Under the pieces are notes generated by a model, which had not been told where the DNA came from, made no database searches, and saw only the letters and a program-made list of their open reading frames with translations. Positions 27,911 through 37,242 of a stretch of 64,000 nt of DNA are shown piece after piece (the stretch's first letter is position 1; the number at the start of each line of letters is the position of its first letter). The position numbers and the translations under genes were made by a program. This DNA is from an uncultured Prochlorococcus sp. (GTDB lineage Bacteria; Cyanobacteriota; Cyanobacteriia; PCC-6307; Cyanobiaceae), in contig CACENO010000002.1 of assembly GCA_902560875.1 (NCBI GenBank), positions 1 to 64,000 of the forward strand, given 5' to 3'.

Positions 27911-27960
27911 TCTTGCGTTAGAGGCCTCTAGTTGGGGACTTAATAGACAGTCTTAAGGCT

Positions 27961-28146
27961 ATGAATGAAAAGCAACCCAGAGAGCTCATTGATTTGATTT
28001 CCCATTTAGACAAAGAGCGGGCTTGGCTATTAGAGCAAATTGATAAGGGCAACTGGCCTGAATTTCGTCTTGAGTTGGCAGCACTAGAGAGAGAGTTGGG
28101 ACAACTTTTAACCAGAGTTGCTGATGAAATTGATGAAACAAATTGA
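27961..28146 (+). CDS. Small conserved helical protein
   Basis: The protein has 61 residues (MNEKQPRELIDLISHLDKER...). It is highly charged and nearly all helical, likely a short coiled coil. It lies in the divergent spacer between the DUF2854-type gene and the end of ssb, with a six-base gap to the ssb stop. The regular heptad-like spacing and clean frame suggest a real gene; I believe similar short proteins occur in picocyanobacteria. Function unknown. Confidence 0.6.
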   Translation: MNEKQPRELIDLISHLDKERAWLLEQIDKGNWPEFRLELAALERELGQLLTRVADEIDETN

Positions 28147-28152
28147 GAGGAA

Positions 28153-28629
28153 TCAGAATGGAATCTCATCAGTGTCTGGTATTAATGGAGAGCTGTCCCA
28201 GCTTGGATTGTTATCTTGTGAATTCGTAGATTTGTTTGTGCTGGATTCAGTGTTTGGTAATTCAGATGTTGTATTTGATAAGTTTTTTTCTCCCAATGCT
28301 TTGTTGGGATTTTCGTTTTTAAGCTCTTTAGAAAATGGGTGGAATTTAGATAGGGTTAATTCAGCTTTTTTTTCTTTTGTTCCATCTTGACGTGGGACTG
28401 TGTTCATACGTAAACGTCCTTCCAGAACAAGTTTTTGCCCAACTTGTACTTTATTTTGCATCTCTTGTGCCATGTTCCCCCATCCAATCACTTTTATTTC
28501 TCCAGGTGAATCATCAGCTCTTAATCCATCGAAGAGGACTTCCATCTCTGCAACGGGGGTTTGGTTGTTTTGTGTGTAACGCACAGTTGGTGCTGTCTTG
28601 ACTTGGATCTCGAGCAGGCAGTGATTCAT
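28153..28629 (-). CDS. ssb: Single-stranded DNA-binding protein
   Basis: The protein has 158 residues. The OB fold (about 1-104) is of cyanobacterial type: YTQNNQTPVAEMEVLFDGLRADD, KVIGWGNMAQEM, LVLEGRLRMNTV. The linker is Asn/Ser/Thr-rich and disordered. The C-terminal tip ends DTDEIPF, matching the acidic-Ile-Pro-Phe tail that recruits PriA and other repair partners; priA is about 3 kb away in this window. Its start lies 14 bases from the divergent cobK reading. Confidence 0.93.
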   Translation of the reverse strand: MNHCLLEIQVKTAPTVRYTQNNQTPVAEMEVLFDGLRADDSPGEIKVIGWGNMAQEMQNKVQVGQKLVLEGRLRMNTVPRQDGTKEKKAELTLSKFHPFSKELKNENPNKALGEKNLSNTTSELPNTESSTNKSTNSQDNNPSWDSSPLIPDTDEIPF

Positions 28630-28658
28630 TTTATGTTCTTGTATTGAGCGCCATCTTG

Positions 28659-29465
28659 ATGCAACATCATAAGAATTGCCAGAGGCATATTTGGTTGCTT
28701 GCAGGGACAGGAGAAGGACCTTCTATTGCTTCTGCCTTGATTGATAAAGGTTGGAGTGTAAGTGTCAGTGTCGTTTCTCCGCAAGCCTCTAAGCCTTATT
28801 TGAGGATGCCATCTGTTATTACGAGAGTTGGTGCTCTTGATGGGGAGGAAGGAATCAAAAAGGTTCTTGAAGAGTCAAAGTCTCTTCATAGTGGATTTGA
28901 TTTGGTTATAGATGCAACTCATCCTTTTGCTATAAAGATCAGCAAGAACTTGCTTAAAGTTTGCAATCAACTTGGTCAGTCGATCCTTCGTTTTGAAAGG
29001 GATCTGGATAATCCTCCTGGAGCTTCTCTTGTTTCTGACCTGAAAGAGCTTTCGGATTGTTGTTTTAAAGGTAGAAAGGTCTTAATGGCTATTGGGTCAA
29101 GGCATTTAAAGATAGGTGTGTCTAACGCTAGAAAGTCTGGTGCAATTGTTTTTGCTCGCGTTTTTCCTACTCCTGAGAATATAAGACAAGCTTTGAATTG
29201 TGGGATTATAGATTCCAATTTGGCGATTAGTAGACCATCTCTAGATGAAATTCAATTTGGCAAATTTGAACGTGCAATTTGCAGGCATTGGTCTATTACT
29301 GATGTGGTTTGCAGGCAATCAGGCGGTTTAATACAAAAGCTTTGGCATGAAGTTTGCGAAAAAGAAGATATTCAACTTTGGTTGATTTCCAGGCCTGATT
29401 TTATTTACGAAGGAGAAGTAGTCAATACTTTTGAGGCTTTGTTAGATACACTAACAAAGTATTAA
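28659..29465 (+). CDS. cobK: Precorrin-6A reductase
   Basis: Reduces the corrin ring in cobalamin synthesis. 268 residues from the ATG at 28659; a TTG at 28644 adds five. Motifs: HIWLLAGTGEGPSIASALIDKGW (NADPH-binding start), DLVIDATHPFAIKIS, and LLAIGSRHL-like MAIGSRHLKI. The later IRLQ-type segments end in WLISRPDF. It is divergent from ssb. Together with cobO and the earlier heme genes, it shows that B12 is made de novo. Confidence 0.9.
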   Translation: MQHHKNCQRHIWLLAGTGEGPSIASALIDKGWSVSVSVVSPQASKPYLRMPSVITRVGALDGEEGIKKVLEESKSLHSGFDLVIDATHPFAIKISKNLLKVCNQLGQSILRFERDLDNPPGASLVSDLKELSDCCFKGRKVLMAIGSRHLKIGVSNARKSGAIVFARVFPTPENIRQALNCGIIDSNLAISRPSLDEIQFGKFERAICRHWSITDVVCRQSGGLIQKLWHEVCEKEDIQLWLISRPDFIYEGEVVNTFEALLDTLTKY

Positions 29466-29507
29466 TAAATTTCTTAATCATCTATCGAATTAAATTCCTA
29501 GTCTCTA

Positions 29508-29855
29508 ATGATTGAAACTAAAATTAAAGACGATCTTTCTTTGGTAATCACAACCGAAGGAAGCCTTGAACTTGCTGAAAATTTAGCAAAAGAATTAATC
29601 CGGCAAGGGTTAGCCGCTTGTATTAATTTTCAGAATGTGAAGAGCCTATTCCTTTGGGAGGGAAAGCTGGAGGAACTAAATGAAGTGCAGTTATTGATAA
29701 AGACAACACATACCAAAATAGAAGTACTTTTAATGACAATTAGTCAACTGCATAGTTATCAGACTCCTGAGATAATTTATTGGAAGGCTTCCGCTAGCCC
29801 TTCATATAAAGGATGGGTAACAGGAGTTATAGGAAATTCCCATGGTCGTATTTAA
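29508..29855 (+). CDS. cutA: CutA1-like divalent-ion tolerance protein
   Basis: The protein has 115 residues, typical of the trimeric ferredoxin-like CutA fold. Motifs: LAKELIRQGLAACINF, SLFLWEGKLEELNEVQLLIKTT, and YQTPEIIYWKA. The cysteine of the AACIN segment is kept. CutA has been linked to copper tolerance and other roles; its actual function is unclear. The 3' end overlaps the last bases of the PfkB gene on the opposite strand by four. Confidence 0.93.
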   Translation: MIETKIKDDLSLVITTEGSLELAENLAKELIRQGLAACINFQNVKSLFLWEGKLEELNEVQLLIKTTHTKIEVLLMTISQLHSYQTPEIIYWKASASPSYKGWVTGVIGNSHGRI

Positions 29856-30859
29856 TTAGTAACCAATAGAAGATCTTTTAGAGAAGTTGAAGGCCTAGAG
29901 CCAAGCTGAGTGATTATTTTTGCTGCACAAATTGAACCAATCTCTCCACATTTCCTCAGATCAAAATTATTTGTATAACCATAAAGAAATCCACCAGCAT
30001 ATAAGTCCCCTGCTCCAGTTGTATCAATTAAAGGACCGAGGTCATAGGCATTTATTTGTAAAGCTCTACTTTCAGAAAGAATAATAGAACCTTTTTCTCC
30101 ACAAGTGATTATAGCTATCTCACAACACCCTGTTACTTCTTTTATAGCAGCTTCAAGATTTGAGCATTTGAATAAAGAGATGATCTCTGATTCATTGCTG
30201 AAGAGAATATCTATATTGTTGTTAACCAAATCAATAAAGCTTTCCCTATGACGATCTACACAAAAGGAATCTGAAAGGGATAGTGCTACTTTACCATTTG
30301 AAAGTTTACATGTTTCTGATGCAGTTATAAAAGCACGTTTTGCCGCTTCGTTATCCCACAAATATCCTTCAAGGTATAGAACTTTAGATTTTTCTATTAG
30401 TGAAAGATCTAGAGTACTTGGGTCTATTAAAACTGATGCGCCAAGATATGTGCACATTGTTCTTTGAGCATCAGGGGTTACAAATATCATGCATCTGGCG
30501 GTAGGTGGACCAGAATTTACTGGCTTTGTATCAAACCTGGCACCTACTTTGCGAATGTCCTCTGTAAATATTGCTCCTAGCTCATCATTTTTTACTCGGC
30601 CAATAAATCCTGATCGACCACCTAAATTTGCGATGCAGGCAAGTGTATTGGCTGCTGAACCTCCAGAAATTTGAATATCTGGTTCTATAGAAGAAAATAT
30701 CTTTTCTGCTTCTAATTGATCTAATAACATCATGCTTCCTTTCTTTAAAGAGTGAGCCTCTAAAAAAGAATCATCAACTTGAATTAGTACATCAACAATT
30801 GCATTCCCTATTCCTATAACATCTAATTCGCAAGTATTGGATTTTGAAATGACCGACAT
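29852..30859 (-). CDS. PfkB-family carbohydrate/nucleoside kinase
   Basis: The protein has 335 residues. It has the ribokinase-fold pattern VIGIGNAIVDVLIQVDD, SGGSAANTLACIANLGG, and the anion-hole motif DTTGAGDLYAGGFLYG near the C-terminus (catalytic Asp in GAGD). Relatives are adenosine kinases or sugar kinases; the GNAIVD start is common in adenosine kinase-like members. It is adjacent to purA (38-bp gap, same strand), fitting a purine salvage role by inference. Confidence 0.9.
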   Translation of the reverse strand: MSVISKSNTCELDVIGIGNAIVDVLIQVDDSFLEAHSLKKGSMMLLDQLEAEKIFSSIEPDIQISGGSAANTLACIANLGGRSGFIGRVKNDELGAIFTEDIRKVGARFDTKPVNSGPPTARCMIFVTPDAQRTMCTYLGASVLIDPSTLDLSLIEKSKVLYLEGYLWDNEAAKRAFITASETCKLSNGKVALSLSDSFCVDRHRESFIDLVNNNIDILFSNESEIISLFKCSNLEAAIKEVTGCCEIAIITCGEKGSIILSESRALQINAYDLGPLIDTTGAGDLYAGGFLYGYTNNFDLRKCGEIGSICAAKIITQLGSRPSTSLKDLLLVTN

Positions 30860-30897
30860 TTTGTTGTCTTTTTATAAAGGTTATTTATGTGAGAATT

Positions 30898-32211
30898 CTA
30901 TTGCTTTAAAAGAGCTCTCTTTGGACCATGTATTGGGTCTTCAATGACAATGGTTTGATCTCTACTTGCGCCTAATGAGACTATTGCAATTGGCACTTCC
31001 ATGAGTTCGGCCAAGAAACGAAGATAATTCATTGCTGCTTTTGGTAGATCGTCAAGATGTCTGCAGTCAGCTGTTGAACATTGCCATCCGGGAAGTGTCT
31101 TGAAAATGGGTTTGCAGCGAGCAAAGGTTTCAGCACAGCTTGGGAAATGTTTAATTATTTTTCCATCTAGTTCATATGCAACACAAATATTTATCGCTTT
31201 TAGTTCATCAAGTACATCAAGCTTTGTAATAGCTAGGCAATCAAGACCATTAACTTCTACAGCGTAACGACCTATTACTCCATCGAACCACCCACATCGT
31301 CTTCTGCGTCCAGTTGTTGTTCCAAATTCACCTCCTCTTTCACATAATTGATCATTAATGCTTCCTAGTAGTTCAGTTGGGAATGGGCCTTCTCCTACAC
31401 GGGTTGTGTAGGCCTTTGCTACACCTATAACCCTATCTATAAGAGTGGGTCCTACGCCTGCACCTATACAGGCACCTCCTGAGACAGGATTTGACGATGT
31501 GACATATGGGAAGGTTCCATGATCTAGGTCTAAAAGTGTTCCCTGTGCACCTTCAAATAAAATATTTTTTCGGTTTCTAGCTGCTTGATGGATCGCTCTT
31601 GTGCAGTCAACGACATAAGGTTCCAGTCTTTTTCCATAACTGTGGTACTCCTTGATTACCTCCTCAGGATCTAACGGCTGCTTGTTGTAGATCTTTTGAA
31701 GGAGATCATTCTTTTCGCTAAGAGGCACAAGGAGTCTTTCTCTCAGTCTTTTTTCATCAAGAAGATCTATTACTCGGATCCCATTGCGTTGTGCCTTATC
31801 TGCATAGGTAGGTCCTATTCCACGACCTGTTGTCCCAATCTTTTGAGATCCCCTCCTTTGTTCCATCGCTTGGTCAAGTAAGCGATGGTATGGCATGGTT
31901 ACATGCGCTGTTGCAGCTAGTTGAAGCCCTGAAATATCAATGTCGTTTTCTCGAAGCATATCCATCTCTTTTAGCATCATCTTTGGATCAACAACTGTCC
32001 CAGATCCGATGAGGCAAATAGTTTCTGGATAAAGGATCCCTGATGGAATTAGGTGAAGCTTCAGGACCTTGTCATCTACAACAATTGTATGGCCTGCATT
32101 TACTCCCCCTTGGTAGCGAACGACAACATCTGCTGAACGACTTAGCAAGTCGGTGATCTTGCCTTTCCCTTCGTCACCCCACTGAGCACCTATTACTACA
32201 ACGTTTGCCAA
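30898..32211 (-). CDS. purA: Adenylosuccinate synthetase
   Basis: GTP-dependent joining of IMP and aspartate in AMP synthesis; 437 residues. Motifs: [18 protein letters not shown] (P-loop with the catalytic Asp), GVNAGHTI (catalytic His), [14 protein letters not shown], and [14 protein letters not shown]. The start is TTG at 32211 (MANVVVIG). A small GCGG/CCGC hairpin sits just before it (about 32219-32234). It is on the same strand as the PfkB kinase. Confidence 0.97.
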   Translation of the reverse strand: MANVVVIGAQWGDEGKGKITDLLSRSADVVVRYQGGVNAGHTIVVDDKVLKLHLIPSGILYPETICLIGSGTVVDPKMMLKEMDMLRENDIDISGLQLAATAHVTMPYHRLLDQAMEQRRGSQKIGTTGRGIGPTYADKAQRNGIRVIDLLDEKRLRERLLVPLSEKNDLLQKIYNKQPLDPEEVIKEYHSYGKRLEPYVVDCTRAIHQAARNRKNILFEGAQGTLLDLDHGTFPYVTSSNPVSGGACIGAGVGPTLIDRVIGVAKAYTTRVGEGPFPTELLGSINDQLCERGGEFGTTTGRRRRCGWFDGVIGRYAVEVNGLDCLAITKLDVLDELKAINICVAYELDGKIIKHFPSCAETFARCKPIFKTLPGWQCSTADCRHLDDLPKAAMNYLRFLAELMEVPIAIVSLGASRDQTIVIEDPIHGPKRALLKQ

Positions 32212-32304
32212 GGAAACTGCGGCTCGAAACCGCTCAACTTTAAGACAAGAAACCTTCGCAGATCTTCCTGCCCTGAGTCAAAGGACTGAAATCAAAGAGC
32301 ATGT

Positions 32305-32736
32305 TTAGCTTTCGTTTGTTGCGAGTTGTTCTGCTTTTGCTAGCTCTTTATTTAGGCGCTCTTTTAGTTCGTTAGGAAGCGGACGGTTTGCAAATGTTTT
32401 GTAATGGCCTGCCATGGCATTAAGGGCTGTCTGCATTGTTGTATATGAAAGGGTCTGGTTAACTTGTGCCCTATTGCGATATCTGGAAATGTAAGCAGTA
32501 ATCAACTGAACAGCTTCAGTTTCTGATGCCTTTCGACCTTCAGCATCTTTTTCGAGAGCTATGGTCTCTTGAAGACTTCGTGCAACTAATACAGTGTCAT
32601 TTATGTAGTCCCCAGACATTGAGGGTTGGCTGGCGTTTGCTGTAGTTAGGGGGGTCAGGATTAAGCCAAGTCCAATGCAAGTTGCCAAAGCTGCTCCTAT
32701 CAGCCTTTTGATAAGTCGATTAAAGGCTGAAGTCAT
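32305..32736 (-). CDS. psb27: Photosystem II assembly protein Psb27 (non-lipoprotein form)
   Basis: Lumenal factor that binds CP43 during PSII assembly and repair; 143 residues. The N-terminus (LIKRLIGAALATCIGLGLILTPLTTANAS) is a signal peptide cleavable after ANA. Many cyanobacterial Psb27 proteins have a lipobox cysteine at this place; here the only Cys (residue 20) is in the middle of the hydrophobic core, so acylation is unlikely. The four-helix part includes DYINDTVLVARSLQETI and ITAYISRYRNR. Upstream of purA, 93-bp gap. Confidence 0.92.
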   Translation of the reverse strand: MTSAFNRLIKRLIGAALATCIGLGLILTPLTTANASQPSMSGDYINDTVLVARSLQETIALEKDAEGRKASETEAVQLITAYISRYRNRAQVNQTLSYTTMQTALNAMAGHYKTFANRPLPNELKERLNKELAKAEQLATNES

Positions 32737-32781
32737 TTTTAATCAGTAATTGCATTAACTTTAGTGGTAGGAGAGATCAAA

Positions 32782-34572
32782 TCAGCTTCTATCCGACAAA
32801 ACTTCCTCTAATAATTTTTTGATAGCTTCTTCACTAGTTAGTAATTGAGTCTCTTTAGTCGACCTTTTGACTATTTCAACTTTCCCTGATTCGGCATCTC
32901 GTCCTGCAACCACCCTTAATGGGATACCAATTAAATCGGCATCTTTGAATTTCACACCAGCTCGCTCATCTCGGTCATCAAGAAGAACATCTATCCCATT
33001 GGCTTGTAATGATACGTATAAGTTTTCACCTAGTTGAACTTGTGAAGAGTCTTTGATATTTGCAATTATTACTATTACCTCAAAAGGAGCAATTGAAATT
33101 GGCCACTTAATACCAAATTCATCATGGTTCTGCTCTATCGCCGCTTGCGCGAGCCTTGAAACACCTATGCCATAACATCCCATCCAAAAATAATCTTGGC
33201 TACCTTTCTCATTGGTAAAAGTTGCTTCTAATGCCTTTGAATATTTACATCCAAGTTGAAAAATGTGCCCTATCTCAATTCCTCTTTTTTCTTCAAGCCT
33301 TTGCGAGGGATCATGAATACATTTGTCTAAAGATTTTGCTTTCCTTAAATCTACTATTTTTGGAGATTCTTCAAGAATATCCCAACCTACCCTTATTCGA
33401 TGTTTATCTTTGGTATTTGCTCCACATATGAAAGAATTAAGTTCTGCTGCTGTACAATCAATGATTCTAAGAAATTTCTTATTCCAGGTACGTGCATTAC
33501 TTAGGAATGAATCATTTAAATCTGGTCCGATTGAACCAAATGGCCATTTAGTTAAACCTTGAGAATCTATCTCTTCTATATTAATTGGCTTTATCTTTAA
33601 TACTTCCTGCCCTATTTGAGTGGATAGGTAATTAATTAGCTTCACATCATTAACTTCCTGATCACCTCTAATGCTTACAAGTAATGGTTGCTCTTGGCCA
33701 TCGCCAATGAGAGCTAAAAGGACAATTACTTTGATTATTTGGGATGGTTCAAAGTCATTTGCGGAGCAAAGTTCTTCTATTGACTTTTGATTGGGTGTAT
33801 TTATAACAGCTGGCTCTCCTTCCCCTATTGGGTCAGGATCTGGAGGTATGGATACTGCTTTTTCTTGATTGGCTGAATAAAGCCCATCAGAACTTGTCAA
33901 AATGAGGTCTTCACCTGAATCTGCTGTAACCATGAATTCTTGAGAAGCGGCACCACCAATGGCCCCACTATCTGCTTCTACAGCTACTGTTTCAAGTCCG
34001 CACCTAGTGAATATTTGCTTATATGCTTTATTCATCTTGTTGTATGTATGTTTTAAATCTTCTTCGCTTGAATGAAATGAGTATGCGTCCTTCATTATGA
34101 ATTCTCGACTTCTCATAAGACCAAATCTTGGTCTTATCTCGTCTCTAAATTTAGTTTGAATTTGGTATAGATTTATTGGTAATTGTTTATAAGATTGTAT
34201 CATTTCGCTTGCAATTCTTGTGATTATTTCTTCATGGGTTGGCCCTAATCCAAACGAACGCCCTTGTCTGTCTTTGAGATTAAACATGATGCCTTCTCCT
34301 GCCGTGTATCCCTGCCATCTCCCACTCTTTTGCCAAAGTTCTGCAGGTTGTAGTTGAGGTAGAAGTGTTTGCAATCCTCCTGCATCATTCATTTCTTGTT
34401 GAACAATTTTCGTGATTTTGTTCAATACTCGCCACATCAATGGCATATAGGCGTAAATGCCTGATGTGATTCTTCGTATGTACCCTCCTCTAAGAAGCAG
34501 CTGATGGGAGGCAATCTCTGCTTCGGAGGGCACATCTCTCAGCGTCGCCATGATTAGCCGAGAGACGCGCAT
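32782..34572 (-). CDS. proS: Prolyl-tRNA synthetase (bacterial type)
   Basis: Class II synthetase, 596 residues. Motif 1 region LLRGGYIRRITSGIYAYMPL; motif 2 FRDEIRPRFGLMRSREFIMKDAYSFH; motif 3 GCYGIGVSRLAQAAIEQN. The insertion domain between motifs 2 and 3 (about 230-390) is the bacterial editing-type insert. A C-terminal anticodon domain is present (DDRDERAGVKFKDADLIG). It is followed by psb27, 45 bp later, on the same strand. Confidence 0.96.
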   Translation of the reverse strand: MRVSRLIMATLRDVPSEAEIASHQLLLRGGYIRRITSGIYAYMPLMWRVLNKITKIVQQEMNDAGGLQTLLPQLQPAELWQKSGRWQGYTAGEGIMFNLKDRQGRSFGLGPTHEEIITRIASEMIQSYKQLPINLYQIQTKFRDEIRPRFGLMRSREFIMKDAYSFHSSEEDLKHTYNKMNKAYKQIFTRCGLETVAVEADSGAIGGAASQEFMVTADSGEDLILTSSDGLYSANQEKAVSIPPDPDPIGEGEPAVINTPNQKSIEELCSANDFEPSQIIKVIVLLALIGDGQEQPLLVSIRGDQEVNDVKLINYLSTQIGQEVLKIKPINIEEIDSQGLTKWPFGSIGPDLNDSFLSNARTWNKKFLRIIDCTAAELNSFICGANTKDKHRIRVGWDILEESPKIVDLRKAKSLDKCIHDPSQRLEEKRGIEIGHIFQLGCKYSKALEATFTNEKGSQDYFWMGCYGIGVSRLAQAAIEQNHDEFGIKWPISIAPFEVIVIIANIKDSSQVQLGENLYVSLQANGIDVLLDDRDERAGVKFKDADLIGIPLRVVAGRDAESGKVEIVKRSTKETQLLTSEEAIKKLLEEVLSDRS

Positions 34573-34718
34573 AGGTTTAAATGCATAGAAAGATGAAAAC
34601 TAACATCTGGTAAATAAATAGCCGTAACAGAAACCGTCCTACTTATTGGATTGTTTTACTACTGGTGGGATTTCTCTGCTAGCTTCTCCAAAGCCTGTAG
34701 TAGTCGCTGTTGGAAATT

Positions 34719-35183
34719 ATGTTAAGTGAGTCGTTAAACTCTGTTTCTGAAAGTTCTTCTTTAACAAAAGAGATTGGTGATAATATAAGCACCCCAATTG
34801 CATCCTCAGACTCATTAGTTGGTATTGATGAAGTTCAGAAATCATTAAATCGTTCAAGAGCATCTGTATATAGGTATACCAATACTGATACAAGAAATCT
34901 TAATCCTCCTTTTAATCCTAGAAAACTCAATCCCGAATACAGAAGTGATCAAAAAGATCCACTTTTGTTTCATCCTCAGGAAGTAGCTCGTTTCGCAAAA
35001 GACATACTTAGGATAAAGGAAGTCACTGTAGAGGTTTTAAATTCTCCTTCTACAGCTACTCAGGAAGTTTTGGTTTCTATTTTGGAAGAACTTCGTTCTA
35101 TTAGAACTTATATGGAAGGCTTGAAGGATTCTCCAACTGATCTCTCAGTGCATAGAGACATGAAGGGTCGCCCTGCCGCGTAG
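34719..35183 (+). CDS. Conserved protein, possible helix-turn-helix
   Basis: 154 residues from the ATG at 34719 (MLSESLNSV). The middle region IDEVQKSLNRSRASVYRYTNTD resembles a small DNA-binding helix-turn-helix of the resolvase or MerR kind, followed by NPPFNPRKLNP and a segment with helices (EVARFAKDILRIKEVTVEVLN). I recall similar picocyanobacterial proteins annotated as resolvase-like; no catalytic Ser domain is visible, so it is not a recombinase. It is divergent from proS. Confidence 0.65.
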   Translation: MLSESLNSVSESSSLTKEIGDNISTPIASSDSLVGIDEVQKSLNRSRASVYRYTNTDTRNLNPPFNPRKLNPEYRSDQKDPLLFHPQEVARFAKDILRIKEVTVEVLNSPSTATQEVLVSILEELRSIRTYMEGLKDSPTDLSVHRDMKGRPAA

Positions 35184-35305
35184 CTCTATTAAATGTAAGA
35201 ATGTTATTAGACTTATTAGAAAAGGATTGCTAATTCTTCTTCATGCCTTGCTTTAAATACCTTATAGGCTATTTATATGCTTGGTTTTTTCCAAACCACC
35301 TTTGA

Positions 35306-35605
35306 ATGGACCCAAAACCAGTCCCAATTTTAAGAACGTTTTCTCGAATTGAGATTCCTCCGAGCTCTTCCTCTGAGGGAGATCTTCAGGAAACTGAAGA
35401 GGATGACCCTTTCAGTTTAAGTAGTTCTTCGATTGCCTTATTTGGTTTACTCATGGCAATAGCTGTGGTTGGGGTCCCCCTAGTGGCAGTACTTACTGAA
35501 AGGCCTCTCGGAAAAAAAAGTCTTATGCCCACTGCCTTGGAAAGTGATGGATCTAAGCCCTCTCTCCCCATCTCCCTCTCCGGGGTTGGTCAATCTAATA
35601 GTTGA
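35306..35605 (+). CDS. Small single-span membrane protein
   Basis: The protein has 99 residues. A Ser/Glu-rich soluble region ([17 protein letters not shown]) precedes one membrane segment (about 48-66: [21 protein letters not shown]) and a short tail. It overlaps the start of the second pyrophosphatase by 59 bases in a different frame, so the pair is likely translated together. I think it is a cyanobacterial membrane protein of unknown role. Confidence 0.7.
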   Translation: MDPKPVPILRTFSRIEIPPSSSSEGDLQETEEDDPFSLSSSSIALFGLLMAIAVVGVPLVAVLTERPLGKKSLMPTALESDGSKPSLPISLSGVGQSNS

Positions 35606-36089
35606 AATTCCTGCTGGGAGCAGGAATAAGTATGAATATTTTGCGGAGGCTGGAGTAATGGCTCTTGATCGAGTGCTTCATTCTTCGGTTAGGTATCCAT
35701 TTGACTATGGTTTTGTGCCTAACACACTTGCTGAAGATGGCGCCCCACTTGACGCAATGGTGATTATGGCAGAACCTACTTTCGCAGGATGTCTTATAAA
35801 GGCACGACCGATTGGTGTCCTTGATATGCATGATTCAGGGGCATATGATGGGAAACTTCTTTGTGTTCCTGTTGCAGATCCTCGTCAAAAATCTATATGT
35901 AGTATCAAGCAGATAGGTCCAACTCAATTGGAAGATGTGGCTGAATTCTTTCGAACATATAAGAGTTTGGAAGGCAGAGTAATTCAAATAGATGGTTGGC
36001 GCGATTACGATGCGGTTGGAGAGTTGTTAGAGAGTTGTATCGCTGCAGAAAAAGTAAACTTAACCAATAGAGGTTTGAAATCTATGTAA
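35547..36089 (+). CDS. Family I inorganic pyrophosphatase, cyanobacterial type, altered active site (copy 2)
   Basis: 180 residues from ATG 35547 (a GTG is one codon upstream). Aligning by eye with E. coli Ppa: E20, K28, E30, R42, D64, D69, D96, D101, K103, Y138 and K139 match the known active-site residues, but the residue corresponding to D67, the general base, is Ala66 (DGAPLD instead of DGDPLD). Catalysis should be badly impaired. Copy 1 at 19402 has the intact signature. This one may be structural or regulatory, or an enzyme with an altered role. Confidence 0.88.
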   Translation: MDLSPLSPSPSPGLVNLIVEIPAGSRNKYEYFAEAGVMALDRVLHSSVRYPFDYGFVPNTLAEDGAPLDAMVIMAEPTFAGCLIKARPIGVLDMHDSGAYDGKLLCVPVADPRQKSICSIKQIGPTQLEDVAEFFRTYKSLEGRVIQIDGWRDYDAVGELLESCIAAEKVNLTNRGLKSM

Positions 36090-36127
36090 TATTTTTCTAG
36101 TACTAGAGTTTTCTTTCTTTATCCCTC

Positions 36128-36496
36128 ATGAATCCTAAATTAGTGCTTTACAGCTATTCTGCATGCGGAACTTGTAAGAAAGCTATTAAATGGTTATGTG
36201 ATAAACAAATTGACTATCAGTTAATTGATATTACTATTACTCCTCCTTCTAAAGAGAAAATTACTGATGCCATTAATCAATTAGGGAGTCGAAAAGCACT
36301 TTTCAATACAAGCGGTCTTAGCTATCGCAAGCTTGGTGCTAAAAACGTTCAATCAATGAGCGACCAGCAAGTCATTGAGGCATTAGCTACTGACGGTAAA
36401 TTGATTAAGCGTCCTTTCCTGATTTCAGCTCAAGGCCATATTTTGGTTGGGTTTAAACAAGAGGTCTGGGAGGAGGTCTTGTTAGGGAAAAGTTAA
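36128..36496 (+). CDS. ArsC/Spx-family thioredoxin-fold protein
   Basis: The protein has 122 residues. It has the ArsC/Spx fold with a redox motif SACGTCKKA (CxxC at 14-17) near the N-terminus, then SRKALFNTSGLSYRKLG and LIKRPFLI (residues about 96-103) as in the family. True arsenate reductases have a single CX5R cysteine; the CxxC here points to the Spx/MgsR-like or glutaredoxin-like branch. Precedes lepB. Substrate unknown. Confidence 0.88.
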   Translation: MNPKLVLYSYSACGTCKKAIKWLCDKQIDYQLIDITITPPSKEKITDAINQLGSRKALFNTSGLSYRKLGAKNVQSMSDQQVIEALATDGKLIKRPFLISAQGHILVGFKQEVWEEVLLGKS

Positions 36497-36579
36497 ATTG
36501 TTTTAAATAATTGTAATTTTTTATTCTATTTCTTCAATGATAACAAACTATTTTCTCGCCAGATTCGGATTCGGACAAA

Positions 36580-37242
36580 ATGAAAGATTCTGAATCGAAA
36601 TTTCATTCCTTATGGGATTTCTGGGGACCACTATTCGTTTCTATCTTCTTGTATACAGGAATTCGTTACTATATTGCCGAAGCTAGATATATTCCTAGTG
36701 GTTCAATGCTTCCAAGTTTGCAGATCAATGATCGCCTAATAATAGAAAAATTAACTTTACGAAAAAGATCTCCTCGACGTGGGGAAATTGTTGTCTTTAA
36801 TTCCCCTTATTCTTTTGACTCGCATTTGCAAGCTAAAAATCCACCTTCAGTTCTGAAGTGCGCATTAGTTACTTTCCCTCTTTTTTCTTTTCTTACACGG
36901 ATTAGTGATCCAGCTTGTGATGCCTACATAAAGCGTGTTGTCGCGATTGCAGGTGACAATGTTGCAATCAATTCAAAAGGAGAGGTTTTTATTGATGGTG
37001 TTTTAACTGAGGAGACTTATGTCAACAACTTTTGTGAATTGAGGAGAGAGGGCCTTGGTAGTTGCAAAACCTTAAAAGCAAAGGTTCCAATGAGCCATGT
37101 TTTGGTTTTAGGAGACAATCGAAGTAATAGTTGGGATGGTCGTTATTGGCCTGGTGGGGCATTCCTACCAGAGCAGGAAATTATTGGAAGAGCTGTATGG
37201 AGGTTTTGGCCTATTAATCGTTTGGGACATCTCCGCTTCTAA
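36580..37242 (+). CDS. lepB: Signal peptidase I
   Basis: Cleaves secretory signal peptides on the outer face of the membrane. 220 residues. Membrane segment about 14-30, catalytic Ser42 in the PSGSMLPSL box, and general base Lys118 in DAYIKRVVAIAGD. The later boxes LGDNRSNSWDGRYWP and IGRAVWRFWP are complete. The 3' end overlaps the convergent dihydroorotase-like gene by 29 bases. Confidence 0.96.
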   Translation: MKDSESKFHSLWDFWGPLFVSIFLYTGIRYYIAEARYIPSGSMLPSLQINDRLIIEKLTLRKRSPRRGEIVVFNSPYSFDSHLQAKNPPSVLKCALVTFPLFSFLTRISDPACDAYIKRVVAIAGDNVAINSKGEVFIDGVLTEETYVNNFCELRREGLGSCKTLKAKVPMSHVLVLGDNRSNSWDGRYWPGGAFLPEQEIIGRAVWRFWPINRLGHLRF

